DNA of 64,000 nt from Caballeronia jiangsuensis. Its GTDB lineage: Bacteria; Pseudomonadota; Gammaproteobacteria; Burkholderiales; Burkholderiaceae. A program made the translations under genes and the position numbers. Positions 8,213-18,710 of the stretch are shown piece after piece. The DNA lies in assembly GCA_000648925.1 (NCBI GenBank), contig JFHF01000008.1:124001-188000 (forward strand), written 5' to 3'. Position 1 is the first letter of the stretch. Every line of letters starts with the position of its first letter. The notes under the pieces are model-generated. The model was not told the origin of the DNA. It made no database searches and worked only from the letters and a program-made list of their open reading frames with translations.

Positions 8213-10453
8213 ATGAAAGTTAAAAATCAGGCGTCAGCCGTAACGGCCGAGACCGACAAAGAGATCGAGCTCACGTCGATTCTCGAAACGCTGGGCCGTC
8301 ACTGGAAGATGATCGCGACGACCGTGGCGGTCGTCTTCAGCATCGGGGTGGTGTACGCGTATTTCTCCGCACCGATTTATCAGGCAGGCATGCTCGTTCG
8401 AGTCGACGACTCGAGCAGCGCGCCGCCGACCGACTCACGCGACATGGTGAGGACCGCGGCCTCGATGTTCGACCAGCGGGCGACGGCCGAAGGCGAGATC
8501 CAGGTCATCGGCTCGAAGTTCGTGCTCGGTCCCGTCGTCGATGCACTCAAGCTGTATATCCAGGCCGCGCCGCATCGCTTTCCGCTGATCGGCGGGATGA
8601 TCGCGCGCACCACCGACGAAACGTCCACGCCGGGTCTGTTCGGTCGCGGCGGCTACGCGTGGGGCGCCGAATCGATCGACGTGTCCGCGTTCGACGTGCC
8701 GAAGAAGTTCGAAGGCAAGGAATACACGCTGCGCTATCTCGGCAACGGTCAGTATCAGGTTCGCGGCCCGGGCATCGAAACGGGCGTCGGCGGTCAGACC
8801 GGCACCGTGCAGCGCTTCGACACGGAAGCAGGCCCGATCTCGCTGCTCGTCGGTTTCATTCATGGCGAAAAGGGCGTCGAGTTCGATCTCACCCGTAATT
8901 CGCGCGTGTCGGCCATCAATCGCCTGCAGAACTCGCTGACCATCGCCGAGCAGGGCAACAAGTCGGGCGTGATCAGCACGTCGCTGGAAGGCAAGGACCC
9001 GGTGCTCGTCGCGGCGACCATCAACGAACTCTCGCAGATGTACATCCGGCAGAACGCCGATCGTCGCGGGATCAACGCCGAGAAGTCGCTCGAATATCTC
9101 GAGCAGCAGCTTCCCGACGCCAAACGTCAGATGGAATCGGCCGAGGACAACTACAACGCGTATCGCAACAGCCGGACGATGTTCAATCCGGACGAAGAAG
9201 GCCGCATCGTCATGCAGCAGGCTTCGCAGGCGGACGCGCAGTTGCTCGACCTGAAGCGCCGCCGTTCGGACCTGGCCGTTCACTTCTCGCCGTCGCATCC
9301 GAGCGTGGTGGTGATCGATCAGCAGATCGCGGCGACCGAGAAGTACATCAACGACCTCGCGGCGCGCGTCAAGGCGATGCCGGCGGCCGAGCAGGGCGCG
9401 CTTCGCCTGCAACGCGACGTGCGTGTGAGCACCGATGTCTATTCGGCGTTGCGCAACAACATCGAAACGATGCGCCTCATCCGGGCTGGCCGCGTGCCGA
9501 CCGTGGAACTGCTCGACCGCGCCGAAGTGCCCGAGCGTCCCGTCAAGCCGGTCAAGGCGCTGGTGCTCGTGATCGCGGCAGGTATCGGACTGTTCATCGG
9601 CATCGTGCTGGCTTTCGCTCGCGACTTCCTGTTCAAGGGCGTGCTCGATCCGAAGGAACTGGAATCGAAGACGGGTCTTTCGGTGTTCGCGACCATTCCG
9701 GACAGCGAACGTCAGAAGGAACTCGCGAAGCGTATCGCGGACAAGCGGCCGGAACAGCTCGCGCTCGCCTCGCGTTATCCGACGGACCCGGCTGTGGAAG
9801 GCCTGCGCATGATGCGCTCGTCCCTGCACTATGCGCTGATGGATGCGCCGAACAACGTGGTGATGCTGGCGGGTCCGCTGCCGGGTATCGGCAAGTCGTT
9901 CGTGTCGGCGAATCTGGCGACGCTCCTGGCCGCCGGCGGCAAGCGCGTGCTGCTCGTCGATTGCGACCTGCGCCGCGGCCACCTGAACCAGTACTTCGGC
10001 CTGCCGCGCGGCAAGGGGCTCGTGGATATCGTCAACGGCTCCAGCACGCTCGAAGAAACCGTGCATCGCTCGGTGCTGAACAACCTCGACTTCGTGCAGT
10101 GCGGCTTCTATCCGCCGGACCCGGCCGAGCTGCTTCTGTCGAACGCGTTCACGGAATCGGTGAGCCGCGCTTCGGAGGACTACGACATCGTGCTGCTCGA
10201 CGCACCGGCCATCCTGGCGGTGTCGGACACGGCGATCATGGCGCCCGTCGCGGGTTCGATCTTCCTGGTTGCGCGTTATGGGGATACGCGCTCCGGGGAA
10301 ATCTCGGAGTCCGTGAAGCGGCTCGAACAGTCGGGCGCAAGCGTGACCGGCGTGCTGCTCAACGGCTTCAAGGTGCATTACGGCAACTACGCCCAGGCGC
10401 GTCAGTACGGCGGCTACGCCTACGCTGCCTACAAGGCCGACAACGAAGACTAG
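8213..10453 (+). CDS. wzc: Wzc-type polysaccharide co-polymerase / tyrosine autokinase
   Basis: The 746-residue inner-membrane protein controls chain length and export of the polymer. It has an N-terminal Wzz domain with a first membrane segment at about residues 30-52, a long periplasmic coiled-coil part, a second segment near 455-475, and a cytoplasmic BY-kinase domain. The Walker A motif is GPLPGIGKS (554-562), followed by Walker A' (LLVDCDLRR) and Walker B (IVLLDAPA). A tyrosine-rich tail (about 722-740: HYGNYAQARQYGGYAYAAY) is the autophosphorylation cluster. The first phosphate-loop residues GPLP differ a little from the usual GPxPG(V/E). It is the first gene of the rightward operon. 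A partner Wza exporter and a Wzb phosphatase are not in this window. Confidence 0.93.
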   Translation: MKVKNQASAVTAETDKEIELTSILETLGRHWKMIATTVAVVFSIGVVYAYFSAPIYQAGMLVRVDDSSSAPPTDSRDMVRTAASMFDQRATAEGEIQVIGSKFVLGPVVDALKLYIQAAPHRFPLIGGMIARTTDETSTPGLFGRGGYAWGAESIDVSAFDVPKKFEGKEYTLRYLGNGQYQVRGPGIETGVGGQTGTVQRFDTEAGPISLLVGFIHGEKGVEFDLTRNSRVSAINRLQNSLTIAEQGNKSGVISTSLEGKDPVLVAATINELSQMYIRQNADRRGINAEKSLEYLEQQLPDAKRQMESAEDNYNAYRNSRTMFNPDEEGRIVMQQASQADAQLLDLKRRRSDLAVHFSPSHPSVVVIDQQIAATEKYINDLAARVKAMPAAEQGALRLQRDVRVSTDVYSALRNNIETMRLIRAGRVPTVELLDRAEVPERPVKPVKALVLVIAAGIGLFIGIVLAFARDFLFKGVLDPKELESKTGLSVFATIPDSERQKELAKRIADKRPEQLALASRYPTDPAVEGLRMMRSSLHYALMDAPNNVVMLAGPLPGIGKSFVSANLATLLAAGGKRVLLVDCDLRRGHLNQYFGLPRGKGLVDIVNGSSTLEETVHRSVLNNLDFVQCGFYPPDPAELLLSNAFTESVSRASEDYDIVLLDAPAILAVSDTAIMAPVAGSIFLVARYGDTRSGEISESVKRLEQSGASVTGVLLNGFKVHYGNYAQARQYGGYAYAAYKADNED

Positions 10454-10547
10454 AGCCTGACTCATCCGGCATACACTCGTGCTGGACCCCGAATCAAAAA
10501 GTAGTACTAAATAAACGTCCTGAGTCGTATAACGAGGAGAAGTGAAT

Positions 10548-11825
10548 ATGTTCTCGCCGCAAGAGTTGAAACTCGGCATCGTGGGCCTGGGCTATGTCGG
10601 CCTGCCGCTAGCCGTCGAATTTGGCAAGCGTCACCCTGTCGTGGGCTTCGATATCAACCGCGCACGCATCAACGCGCTGAAGGAAGGCCGCGATGTGACG
10701 CTCGAAGTCGACGATGCCGAGCTGGCCTCCGCGACGTTGATGCAGTACAGCGCCGAAGTCGAAGATCTGCGCAGCTGCACGGTCTTCATCGCCACCGTGC
10801 CGACGCCGATCGATCACTACAAGCGTCCGGACCTCTCGCCGCTGATCGGTGCGTCCACGACCATCGGCAGCGTGCTGAAGAAGGGCGATGTCGTCATCTA
10901 TGAATCGACGGTTTATCCCGGCGCGACCGAGGAAGAATGCGTGCCCGTGCTCGAAAAGATGTCGGGCCTGAAGTTCAACGAGGACTTCTTCGTGGGCTAC
11001 AGCCCCGAGCGGATCAATCCGGGCGACAAGTCGCACCGTCTGCCGGACATCAAGAAGGTCACGTCCGGCTCGACGCCCGAAGTGGCCGATTTCGTCGACG
11101 AGCTGTATCGCGGGATCATCACCGCGGGCACGCACAAGGCGAGCAGCATCCGCGTCGCCGAAGCGGCCAAGGTGATCGAGAACACGCAGCGCGACGTCAA
11201 CATCGCGCTCATCAACGAACTCTCGATCATCTTCAACAAGATGAATATCGATACCGAATCGGTGCTGCTCGCGGCCGGCACGAAGTGGAACTTCATCCCG
11301 TTCCGCCCGGGCCTCGTCGGCGGCCACTGCATCGGCGTGGACCCGTATTACCTGACGCACAAGGCGCAGGCGATCGGCTATCACCCGGAGATCATTCTCG
11401 CCGGGCGCCGTCTGAACGACAGCATGGGCAACTACGTCGTCTCGCAACTTGTGAAGACGATGACCAAGCGCGAAATCGCCATCTCGGGCGCGCGCGTGCT
11501 CATCATGGGCCTCACCTTCAAGGAGAACTGCCCGGACCTGCGCAACACGCGCGTGGTCGACATCATCGCCGACCTCAAGGAATACGGCGTCCAGGTTGAC
11601 GTGTACGACCCGTGGGTGTCGAAGGAAGAGGCGCATCACGAGTACGGCATCGATCCGATCGACCAGCCGGCGAAGGGCGTCTACGACGCGATCGTGCTCG
11701 CCGTGGCGCACCGCCAGTTCGCCGATGAAGGCGCGGACGGCATCCACGCTTACGGCAAGGCGAAGCACGTGCTGTGCGACCTCAAGTACATCCTGCCGCC
11801 CGAGGCGAGCGACATGCGTCTCTAA
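10548..11825 (+). CDS. tviB: UDP-N-acetylhexosamine 6-dehydrogenase (TviB/WbpO type)
   Basis: This 425-residue NAD-dependent nucleotide-sugar dehydrogenase oxidises C6 of a UDP-HexNAc to the uronate in two steps. The N-terminal Rossmann motif is [12 protein letters not shown] (from residue 11), and the catalytic Cys261 sits in [11 protein letters not shown]. The C-terminal UDP-binding part includes the signature [15 protein letters not shown]. The ATG at 10548 was chosen because GAGGAG lies eight bases upstream; the GTG at 10542 is only two bases from it. The sequence looks more like the Vi-antigen TviB/WbpO branch than like UDP-glucose dehydrogenases. The 4-epimerase gene at 13146 completes the route to UDP-GalNAcA. 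Confidence 0.88.
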   Translation: MFSPQELKLGIVGLGYVGLPLAVEFGKRHPVVGFDINRARINALKEGRDVTLEVDDAELASATLMQYSAEVEDLRSCTVFIATVPTPIDHYKRPDLSPLIGASTTIGSVLKKGDVVIYESTVYPGATEEECVPVLEKMSGLKFNEDFFVGYSPERINPGDKSHRLPDIKKVTSGSTPEVADFVDELYRGIITAGTHKASSIRVAEAAKVIENTQRDVNIALINELSIIFNKMNIDTESVLLAAGTKWNFIPFRPGLVGGHCIGVDPYYLTHKAQAIGYHPEIILAGRRLNDSMGNYVVSQLVKTMTKREIAISGARVLIMGLTFKENCPDLRNTRVVDIIADLKEYGVQVDVYDPWVSKEEAHHEYGIDPIDQPAKGVYDAIVLAVAHRQFADEGADGIHAYGKAKHVLCDLKYILPPEASDMRL

Positions 11826-11941
11826 GGCTCGGTGGCATCGGGTTCAGCCGATGCAGGCCGTCGCACAACATCGCCGCGGTTCGGCTCCCGAAAATTCGGG
11901 GGTTGCCCGCGGCGATGTCAACCGGACCTTCGGAGTTCGCA

Positions 11942-13153
11942 ATGAAGATGCCCAAGGTAGTTCTGTACGCCAACACCGATTGGTATCTATTTAACTTTCG
12001 CCTTTCGTTCGCTCGCAAACTGCGCGATGCGGGTTTCGAAGTCATTCTGTTATCACCGGACGGCGAATACGGCCCGAAGCTGCGCGATCTCGGTTTTCGC
12101 TGGCACGCGGTGCCGATGAACCGTCGCAGCCTGAATCCGCTTCGCGAACTGGCGCTCGTGCTGTGGCTCGCGCGCTTCTTCCGGCGCGAAAAGCCGCAGC
12201 TCGTGCATGGCTTCACGATCAAGAGCGCGGTGTACGGCTCGTTCGCGAGCAAGCTCGCCGGCGTCCCCGCGCGCGTGAACGCGGTCGCGGGCATGGGCTA
12301 CGTCTTCACGAGCCGCGACCTCAAGGCGCGTATCCTGAAGCCGGTCGTACGCCAGGTGATGCGCACGGCGCTGAACGGCCGCGACAGCATTCTCGTCCTG
12401 CAGAATCCGGACGACATCAAGCTGTTCGAGGCCGCGCGCATCGTCGAGTCGAAGGGGATCCGCCTCATCAAGGGATCGGGCGTCGATCTGACGCGCTTCA
12501 AGGTGCGCGAGGAGTCGCCCGAGGACGCGGTCAAGCCGCTGCGCATCCTGCTGGCGGCGCGGCTCGTGTGGGACAAGGGCATCGAGGAATATGTGGAGGC
12601 GGCGCGCATGCTGCGGCGCGAGAATCGCACCGTGCGCTTCCTCCTCGCGGGTTCGCCCGATGACGGCAATCCGGCGTCGGTGAGCACGGCGATGGTGCAG
12701 GGCTGGGTAAAGGAAGGGCTCGTCGAATGGCTCGGTCATGTGAGCGACATGCCGAAGCTCTTCGCCGAAGTGGATGTGATGGTGCTGCCGAGCTATCGCG
12801 AAGGCTTGCCGAAAGCGTTGATCGAGGCCGCCGGCTGCGCGCTGCCGCTGATCACGACGGATGCGCCAGGCTGCCGCGAAGTGGTCAGCGAGTCAGGCGT
12901 GGATGGCTTGCAGGTGCCGGTGCGCAATGCCGGCGCGCTCGCCGACGCGATCCGTCAGCTCGACGACGACCGCGCGCTCGCGAGAAAGCTGGGCCTCGCC
13001 GCGCGGGAGAAGGCACTGAAGAATTTCGACGAACGCATCGTCATCGAGAAGACGCTGGCCGTGTATCGCGAGCTGGTGCCCTCGATCGCGATAGAAGGCG
13101 AGCGCCGCGAACACGCCGCGCCCGTCGGTAATCTTGGAGACTTTCATGTCTGA
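11942..13153 (+). CDS. GT4 glycosyltransferase, PglA/CapM-like
   Basis: This 403-residue retaining GT-B glycosyltransferase has an N-terminal acceptor domain typical of PglA-type enzymes that act on undecaprenyl-diphospho-HexNAc: [12 protein letters not shown], then [12 protein letters not shown] and [11 protein letters not shown]. Its donor domain has [12 protein letters not shown] and the E-x7-E motif ([16 protein letters not shown]). The start at 11942 follows a GGAG and matches where homology begins; translation from further upstream would run through non-coding-like sequence. It overlaps the epimerase gene by eight bases, so the two are translationally linked. It is a candidate for the second sugar transfer after the WecA-like enzyme. 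Confidence 0.85.
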   Translation: MKMPKVVLYANTDWYLFNFRLSFARKLRDAGFEVILLSPDGEYGPKLRDLGFRWHAVPMNRRSLNPLRELALVLWLARFFRREKPQLVHGFTIKSAVYGSFASKLAGVPARVNAVAGMGYVFTSRDLKARILKPVVRQVMRTALNGRDSILVLQNPDDIKLFEAARIVESKGIRLIKGSGVDLTRFKVREESPEDAVKPLRILLAARLVWDKGIEEYVEAARMLRRENRTVRFLLAGSPDDGNPASVSTAMVQGWVKEGLVEWLGHVSDMPKLFAEVDVMVLPSYREGLPKALIEAAGCALPLITTDAPGCREVVSESGVDGLQVPVRNAGALADAIRQLDDDRALARKLGLAAREKALKNFDERIVIEKTLAVYRELVPSIAIEGERREHAAPVGNLGDFHV

Positions 13154-14219
13154 TCGTTACGAATCGATCCGCCAGCAACTGACGCGCACGCCGCGCAAGT
13201 GGCTGATCACCGGCGTGGCCGGGTTCATCGGCTCGAATTTGCTCGAAGCGCTCCTGAAGCTCGATCAGGAAGTCGTCGGCCTCGACAACTTCGCGACGGG
13301 TCATCAGCGCAATCTCGACGAAGTGCGCTCGCTCGTGACGCCCGCGCAATGGGACCGCTTCAGCTTCATCGAAGGCGACATCCGCAATCTCGACGATTGC
13401 CGCGCCGCGGTGAAGGGTGCCGCCCACGTGCTGCACGAAGCGGCGCTCGGCTCGGTGCCGCGTTCGGTGAACGACCCGATCACGACGCACGAAGTGAACA
13501 TCAGCGGCTTTCTGAACATGCTGGTCGCCGCGCGCGACGCGAAGGTGGAAAGCTTCACCTACGCGGCGTCGAGCTCGACCTACGGCGATCATCCGGGTCT
13601 GCCGAAAGTCGAGGATCGCATCGGCCAGCCGCTTTCGCCCTACGCGGTGACGAAGTATGCGAACGAACTGTACGCATCGGTATTCGCGCGCACGTATGGC
13701 CTGAACGCGATCGGCCTGCGTTACTTCAACGTGTTCGGCAAGCGCCAGGACCCGGACGGCGCATATGCGGCCGTGATTCCGAAGTGGACCGCCGCGCTCA
13801 TCGACGACGAGCAGGTGACCATCAACGGCGACGGCGAAACGAGCCGCGATTTCTGCTTCATCGACAACGTCGTGCAGATGAACATCCTCGCGGCGCTGTC
13901 CGATGACGAGGCGCGCAACCAGGTCTACAACGTCGCGGTCGGCGATCGCACGACGCTCAATCAGCTCTATGACGGCCTGAAGCGCGTGCTCGCCGAGAAC
14001 GGCGTGCTGAACGACGGCAGCCCGGTGTACGCGCCGTTCCGCGCCGGCGACGTGCGTCATTCTCAGGCCAACGTCGACAAGGCCGCGCAACTACTCGGCT
14101 ACGCGCACGCGATTGCGCTCGCCGACGGTCTCGCGATCGCGATGCCCTGGTACATCCGCTTCCTTTCCGGGCGGCGTCTCGAGCCGGTCGAAGCCGAAAT
14201 GGCGACGAGGACCGCATGA
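13146..14219 (+). CDS. tviC: UDP-N-acetylglucosamine 4-epimerase (TviC/WbpP type)
   Basis: This 357-residue extended short-chain dehydrogenase interconverts the gluco and galacto forms of UDP-HexNAc or UDP-HexNAcA. Visible features are the NAD motif [14 protein letters not shown], the [16 protein letters not shown] region, the catalytic YAVTK, and the [20 protein letters not shown] block that marks the WbpP/TviC branch. The ATG at 13146 has GGAGA five bases upstream; an in-frame TTG at 13134 is less likely. Overlaps with both neighbours (8 bases before, ATGA after) show tight translational coupling. With the dehydrogenase it would supply UDP-GalNAcA (or UDP-GlcNAcA). Confidence 0.88.
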   Translation: MSDRYESIRQQLTRTPRKWLITGVAGFIGSNLLEALLKLDQEVVGLDNFATGHQRNLDEVRSLVTPAQWDRFSFIEGDIRNLDDCRAAVKGAAHVLHEAALGSVPRSVNDPITTHEVNISGFLNMLVAARDAKVESFTYAASSSTYGDHPGLPKVEDRIGQPLSPYAVTKYANELYASVFARTYGLNAIGLRYFNVFGKRQDPDGAYAAVIPKWTAALIDDEQVTINGDGETSRDFCFIDNVVQMNILAALSDDEARNQVYNVAVGDRTTLNQLYDGLKRVLAENGVLNDGSPVYAPFRAGDVRHSQANVDKAAQLLGYAHAIALADGLAIAMPWYIRFLSGRRLEPVEAEMATRTA

Positions 14220-15382
14220 AGATCGTGGTTTTCATCTACTCGATGCACGGCGGCGGCGCGGAGCGTGTCACCGCCAATCTCGCGAACGAGTGGGCGGCGC
14301 TCGGCTGGGAAGTGACCGTCGTCACGCTGACAGCCGGTGAAGGCGACGTCTACCCGTTCCATCCGGGCGTGAAGCGCATCGAGCTGGGGCTTGCAGGCGG
14401 CGTCGAAGGCGGCGGCGTGCTGCGCACGGCGCTGTCGAACCTGAAGCGCGTGCTCGCCTTCCGCAAGGTGCTGCGCGAGACGAAGCCGACGGTCGCGCTC
14501 GGCGTCATGGCGACCGCCAACGTGCTCGCAGTGCTCGCGGGCATCGGCCTGCCGTACAAGATCATCGCGAGCGAGCACACGCATCCGCCGAGAGCGCCGC
14601 TCACGCCGTTCTGGGAACGTCTGCGGCTTCTCACGTATCGCTTCGCGGACAAGGTCGTCGCGCTCACCGACGAAACCCGCGAATGGATCGAAACGCATTG
14701 CCGCTGCACCGACGTGAAAGTGATTCCGCCGCCGTTCACGCTGCCGATCGCGAGAACGAATCCGATGATCGAGCCGCGCAGTGTCGTCGGCGACGAGCGG
14801 CGTGTGTTGCTCGCGGTCGGCCGGCTGTCGCCGGAAAAGGGCTTCGACAGTCTCATCGACGCATTCAGGAAAATCGCCGGCTCGCTGCCGCAATGGGACC
14901 TCGTGATCGTCGGCGAAGGTCTTGCGCGTGCGAGCCTCGAACGGCGCGTCGAGGAGGCGAAGCTGCACGGCCGCGTGTTCCTGCCGGGCCGCGCGGGCAA
15001 CGTCGCGGACTGGTACGAACGCGCGGATCTCTACGTGCTGAGCTCGCACTTCGAAGGCTTCTCGATGACGCTCGTCGAAGCGATGGCGAGCGGCTGCGCG
15101 GCCGTGAGCTACGACTGCGATTCCGGGCCGCGCGTGATCGTCACGCACGGCATGAACGGCCTGCTCGTGAATCCCGTCGGCGATGCAAGCGCGCTCGCTA
15201 AGTCGCTCGAAACGCTGATGCGGGACGACGCCGAGCGTCATCGCATGGCGCTGTGCGCGACCTCGGTCAACGACACCTTCGCGCTGCCGAAGACCATCGC
15301 GCTGTGGCAGGAAGTGTTCGAAGAGTCCGGCGTGAAGGTTCCGCTGCGCGCGGACCTGCGCGTGCCGGTTGCCGAGCGATAA
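14216..15382 (+). CDS. GT4-family glycosyltransferase
   Basis: This 388-residue glycosyltransferase begins [19 protein letters not shown], a common start in GalNAc-transferring GT4 enzymes (PglH/PglJ type). The donor domain has [17 protein letters not shown] and the E-x7-E motif ([16 protein letters not shown]), followed by the SYDCDSGPR segment seen in PglH-like enzymes. It starts on the ATGA that ends the epimerase gene. The next gene encodes a second, related enzyme of the same group, and the two probably arose by duplication and add successive residues of the repeat unit. Confidence 0.87.
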   Translation: MKIVVFIYSMHGGGAERVTANLANEWAALGWEVTVVTLTAGEGDVYPFHPGVKRIELGLAGGVEGGGVLRTALSNLKRVLAFRKVLRETKPTVALGVMATANVLAVLAGIGLPYKIIASEHTHPPRAPLTPFWERLRLLTYRFADKVVALTDETREWIETHCRCTDVKVIPPPFTLPIARTNPMIEPRSVVGDERRVLLAVGRLSPEKGFDSLIDAFRKIAGSLPQWDLVIVGEGLARASLERRVEEAKLHGRVFLPGRAGNVADWYERADLYVLSSHFEGFSMTLVEAMASGCAAVSYDCDSGPRVIVTHGMNGLLVNPVGDASALAKSLETLMRDDAERHRMALCATSVNDTFALPKTIALWQEVFEESGVKVPLRADLRVPVAER

Positions 15383-15392
15383 GGAGCCGACG

Positions 15393-16556
15393 ATGAAAAT
15401 CATGCTCGTCGTCAGTTCGATGGGAAGCGGCGGCGCCGAGCGCGTCGCGGCTTCGCTCGTCAATGCATGGGCGCAACGTGGCGATACCGTGACGCTCGTG
15501 ATCACGTACAGCGGCCGCGGCGCTTGCTTCTATCCGCTCGCCGAAAACGTGCGCTGCATCTTTCTCGCCGATCGCGTGAAGGCCGGCGCGCGCATGCTGC
15601 AATATCCCGCGCGCTTTCGGGCATTGCGCGGGCTGATCCGCGAAAGCGCGCCGGATGTCGTCGTGTCGTTCCTCTCGAACGTGAACATCACGACGATTCT
15701 CGCCACGCGCGGGATGGGCGTTCCGGTGATCGCGTGCGAGCACATCGATCCTTCCGCCGATGGCCGCTCGCAGCTCATGAGTCAGATGTGCCGCTTCGTC
15801 TATCCGAGCGCCGATCTGCTGACGCTGCTCACGGACAACATGGAAGCGTCGTTCAGAAAGATGGTGCCGCGCGTGAAGCGCATCGAAGTGGTGCCCAATC
15901 CGCTGCCGGACGAGCTGTTGCTGTTGCAGCCAGAGACCGTCGAAAAGAGCGCGCGCAAGCGCCTCGTCGCGGTGGGGCGTCTGAACACGCAGAAGCAGTT
16001 CGACTTGCTGATCGACGTGTTCGCGACGCTCGCGCCCGAGTTTCCCGACTGGGACCTGTGGATCTGGGGCGAAGGCCCGGAACGCGCCGTCCTCGAAGCG
16101 CAGGTCGCGCAATTGCAGATGGGCGAACGCGTGCTGATGCCGGGCAAGACCACGAGTCCCTGGGAAGAAATGGCGCGCTCGGATACGTTCGTGCTGTCGT
16201 CGCGTTATGAAGGTCTGCCGATGGCGATGCTCGAAGGCATGGCGCTCGGTCTTGCGACTGTCGCGTTCGACTGCAAGAGCGGCCCGCGCGAACTGACGCG
16301 CGACGGTCAGGACGGCGTGCTCGTGCCGCCCGGCGACAAGGCCGCGCTGATCGACGCGCTGCGGCGCGTGATGTCGGACGAAGCGCTGCGCGTCGAACTC
16401 GGACGCAAGGCGGCGGCTTCGGTGCGGCAACGCTACTCGTCGCCGGCGATCCTGCGCCAGTGGGACGCCATCTTCGCGCAACTCGGCGCGCGCTCGCGTG
16501 GCGACGAAAGCAAGAGCACGGCTTATCGACGCACGATCACGGGAGAGAAAGCGTAA
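15393..16556 (+). CDS. GT4-family glycosyltransferase, paralogue of the preceding gene
   Basis: This 387-residue GT-B enzyme begins MKIMLVVSSMGSGGAERVAA and carries LVAVGRLNTQKQFDLLI, the E-x7-E motif (EGLPMAMLEGMALGLA) and the FDCKSGPRELT segment. It matches its upstream neighbour in order and motifs. The start at 15393 has AAGGAG seven bases upstream and leaves a ten-base gap after the previous stop. Its stop codon overlaps the ATG of the following beta-helix gene by one base. It is likely to act in the same repeat-unit assembly at the cytoplasmic face of the inner membrane. Confidence 0.87.
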   Translation: MKIMLVVSSMGSGGAERVAASLVNAWAQRGDTVTLVITYSGRGACFYPLAENVRCIFLADRVKAGARMLQYPARFRALRGLIRESAPDVVVSFLSNVNITTILATRGMGVPVIACEHIDPSADGRSQLMSQMCRFVYPSADLLTLLTDNMEASFRKMVPRVKRIEVVPNPLPDELLLLQPETVEKSARKRLVAVGRLNTQKQFDLLIDVFATLAPEFPDWDLWIWGEGPERAVLEAQVAQLQMGERVLMPGKTTSPWEEMARSDTFVLSSRYEGLPMAMLEGMALGLATVAFDCKSGPRELTRDGQDGVLVPPGDKAALIDALRRVMSDEALRVELGRKAAASVRQRYSSPAILRQWDAIFAQLGARSRGDESKSTAYRRTITGEKA

Positions 16557-17575
16557 TGGTCGACCGGCGACGCGTGATCCACTCGCTGCTGATGGGCGCC
16601 GTGGCCGGCGGCTCGGGCGCGCTCGGCCTGAACGCGCGCGCGGCCGAGCGGCGCGATGTCGTCACCGACAAGTCGTTCGGCGTGAAGGGCGATGGCAAGA
16701 CCAACGACCGCGTCGCGCTGCAAACGGCCATCGACCGCTCCGTCGATCAGACGCTGTTGATCACGGGCCGGTGCCGCATCGACGAGAAGGGGCTCGATCT
16801 GCGTCGCAACAGTCACGTGCGTTTCGCGCCGGGCGCGTCGATCAAGCTGTTGCCGCACGACACGTCGTTCTATTCGATCTTCCGCATCTGGGACGTGAAC
16901 AACGTGCTGGTCGAGAACGCGGTGCTCGACGGCAGCAAGGAGCTGAACGCCGCCAAGCCGGAGCTGCGCGAGAACGGCCACGGCATGGGCTTTTCGATCG
17001 CGGGCAGCACCGAGGTGACGCTCATCTCGCCGAAGACGGTCGGATGCTGGGGCGACGGCATCTATATCGCGAACAGCTACAACGTCGGATACAAGTACAG
17101 CAGCGGCATTCGCGTGGTGAATCATCATGCGGACCGCTGCCGCAGACAGGGCGTGTCGATCATCAGCGGACGCAATATCGTGTTCGAAAATCCGCTGTGG
17201 GAGAACATCGGCGGCACGCAGCCGGAAGCGGGGCTGGACGCGGAGCCGAACAGCAACGCGGACATTCTGGAGAACATCCGCATCGTCAATCCGACGACGC
17301 GCAAGTGCCGGTACGGCATCATCGTCTGGCTGGAGGAGATCGTCGGGCCGATGCCCAAGCATATCGATATCGGCATCACGAATCATCGCGACGAAGGCGC
17401 GAGCGATGCGGCGTTCGCCGTGTCGGCGCTCAAGCTGAACGGGCGCAAGGTATCCGGGCAGATCGCCAGCCATTCGCCGACGTGGGTCAGCCCGCGGCTT
17501 TCCACCGTCGAGAGCATCGATTACGACAAGGCGGGACCGAAGATCGTCGTCACCAACCTGAGGCTCGTGCCATGA
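16556..17575 (+). CDS. exported right-handed beta-helix (pectate-lyase-like) protein
   Basis: This 339-residue protein has an N-terminal Tat-like signal (RRRVIHSLL followed by a hydrophobic Gly/Ala stretch, with possible cleavage near ARA-A at residues 28-30). The mature part begins with the pectate-lyase-3 type motif SFGVKGDGKTND (residue 40 on) and continues with coil repeats such as NNVLVENAVLDGSKELN, WGDGIYIANS and RRQGVSIISG. The gene sits within the polysaccharide operon, overlapping the upstream stop by one base. By family it could be a lyase, hydrolase or epimerase acting on the polymer in the periplasm. A close paralogue lies at 25079-26281. Confidence 0.75.
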   Translation: MVDRRRVIHSLLMGAVAGGSGALGLNARAAERRDVVTDKSFGVKGDGKTNDRVALQTAIDRSVDQTLLITGRCRIDEKGLDLRRNSHVRFAPGASIKLLPHDTSFYSIFRIWDVNNVLVENAVLDGSKELNAAKPELRENGHGMGFSIAGSTEVTLISPKTVGCWGDGIYIANSYNVGYKYSSGIRVVNHHADRCRRQGVSIISGRNIVFENPLWENIGGTQPEAGLDAEPNSNADILENIRIVNPTTRKCRYGIIVWLEEIVGPMPKHIDIGITNHRDEGASDAAFAVSALKLNGRKVSGQIASHSPTWVSPRLSTVESIDYDKAGPKIVVTNLRLVP

Positions 17576-17622
17576 CAGCCCGCGCCCAAGGACAATAACT
17601 AAAGCGGAACAAGGCCAATACG

Positions 17623-18705
17623 ATGCAATCAACGACAATGGACAACACCGCGCAGCAAGTCGCACCCGCGAAGCGGATACGCGGATTCGCGTACTTCATG
17701 ACGCCCTCCGGATGGGCGTTCCTGGTGCTGGCGACCGCCGCGATTTCGATCGTCGCGTTCCGCGAGCGCAGCGTCGGGCTGATCTTCGACCAGGAAGCGT
17801 ATATCCAGTACTTCCGCTCGACGGACTGGCACTGGCTCGTGCAGTTCTATCAGAACCGCGAGTCGGATATGGGCTTTCTCATCAGCCTCATCACCGAAGA
17901 GCTCGGATGGCGCTCGTGGGTCATTCTGCTCAACGCGTTCGGCGTGACGCCCGAAGGCGGCATTCGCACGACGGTGGTGCTGCTCAATCTGATCGTGATG
18001 TATTCGCTGCTGCAGACGCGGCGGCCGCTGATCGGCCTGCTCTTGTGGCTCGTCATTCCCTACGCGCTCGCGACCGTCGGATTGTTCCAGATCCGCCAGG
18101 GCTTCGGACTCGCGATCGCGATGCTGTTCGCGTGCCGCTTTAACCGCCCGACGCTCGGCATGGGTCTCGCGAGCTTCGTGCATACGACCTTCGCGGTGCC
18201 GACCGCGCTGCTCCTCGCCGCCGGGTTCGGCGGCGAGAAGAAGCGCTCGCTCATCGTGGTCAGCGTGACGGCGATCGTGCTGGCGTCGGCGGCGAAGTTC
18301 CTGTTCGCGACCTACGGCGGACGCCGCATCGACGAATACACGGGTTATCAGGAAAACTTCACGATCAAGCTGCTGGCGCTGCTGTTCTTCTACACGATGG
18401 CGTCGATCATGGTGCTGTACTCGTCGTGGCGCTCGCCGGAAACGAAGCGCGAGATCAACTACACGCGTCTGTCGATCATGCATTTCGGCCTGTTCGTGTA
18501 TCTCGTCGTCGCGTTCTTCGTGTTTCCGTTCGCGAAAGGCCGCGTCTGGTATTGCGTGCCCTTGCTCCTGCCGTTCCTCGCGCCGGAGATCAAGTTCAAG
18601 AACGCGGCCGTTCTCGTCATCACCTTCGGCGTGTTCGTGGCGGTCGCCGCCGACGCAACGAAGAGTTATTTCGAAGGCGTCTATCACTACTTCCTGATGC
18701 CCTGA
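17623..18705 (+). CDS. EpsG-like polysaccharide polymerase (Wzy)
   Basis: This 360-residue polytopic membrane protein has roughly ten hydrophobic segments. The N-terminal pattern (YIQYFRSTDWHW...NRESDMGFLISLI) and the RQGFGLAIAMLF...SFVHTTFAVP stretch are characteristic of EpsG-type proteins, which polymerise lipid-linked repeat units in the periplasm. It lies between the beta-helix gene and a deacetylase gene in the same operon, and no other polymerase candidate is present, so it is the best choice for Wzy. The deacetylase gene starts only five bases after its stop. Confidence 0.8.
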   Translation: MQSTTMDNTAQQVAPAKRIRGFAYFMTPSGWAFLVLATAAISIVAFRERSVGLIFDQEAYIQYFRSTDWHWLVQFYQNRESDMGFLISLITEELGWRSWVILLNAFGVTPEGGIRTTVVLLNLIVMYSLLQTRRPLIGLLLWLVIPYALATVGLFQIRQGFGLAIAMLFACRFNRPTLGMGLASFVHTTFAVPTALLLAAGFGGEKKRSLIVVSVTAIVLASAAKFLFATYGGRRIDEYTGYQENFTIKLLALLFFYTMASIMVLYSSWRSPETKREINYTRLSIMHFGLFVYLVVAFFVFPFAKGRVWYCVPLLLPFLAPEIKFKNAAVLVITFGVFVAVAADATKSYFEGVYHYFLMP

Positions 18706-18710
18706 CGACG

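Noticed and set aside
8435..10579. A 714-codon open frame antisense to wzc
   Set aside because: It is an Arg/His-rich shadow frame created by GC-rich third positions of wzc; no ribosome-binding site or family likeness.
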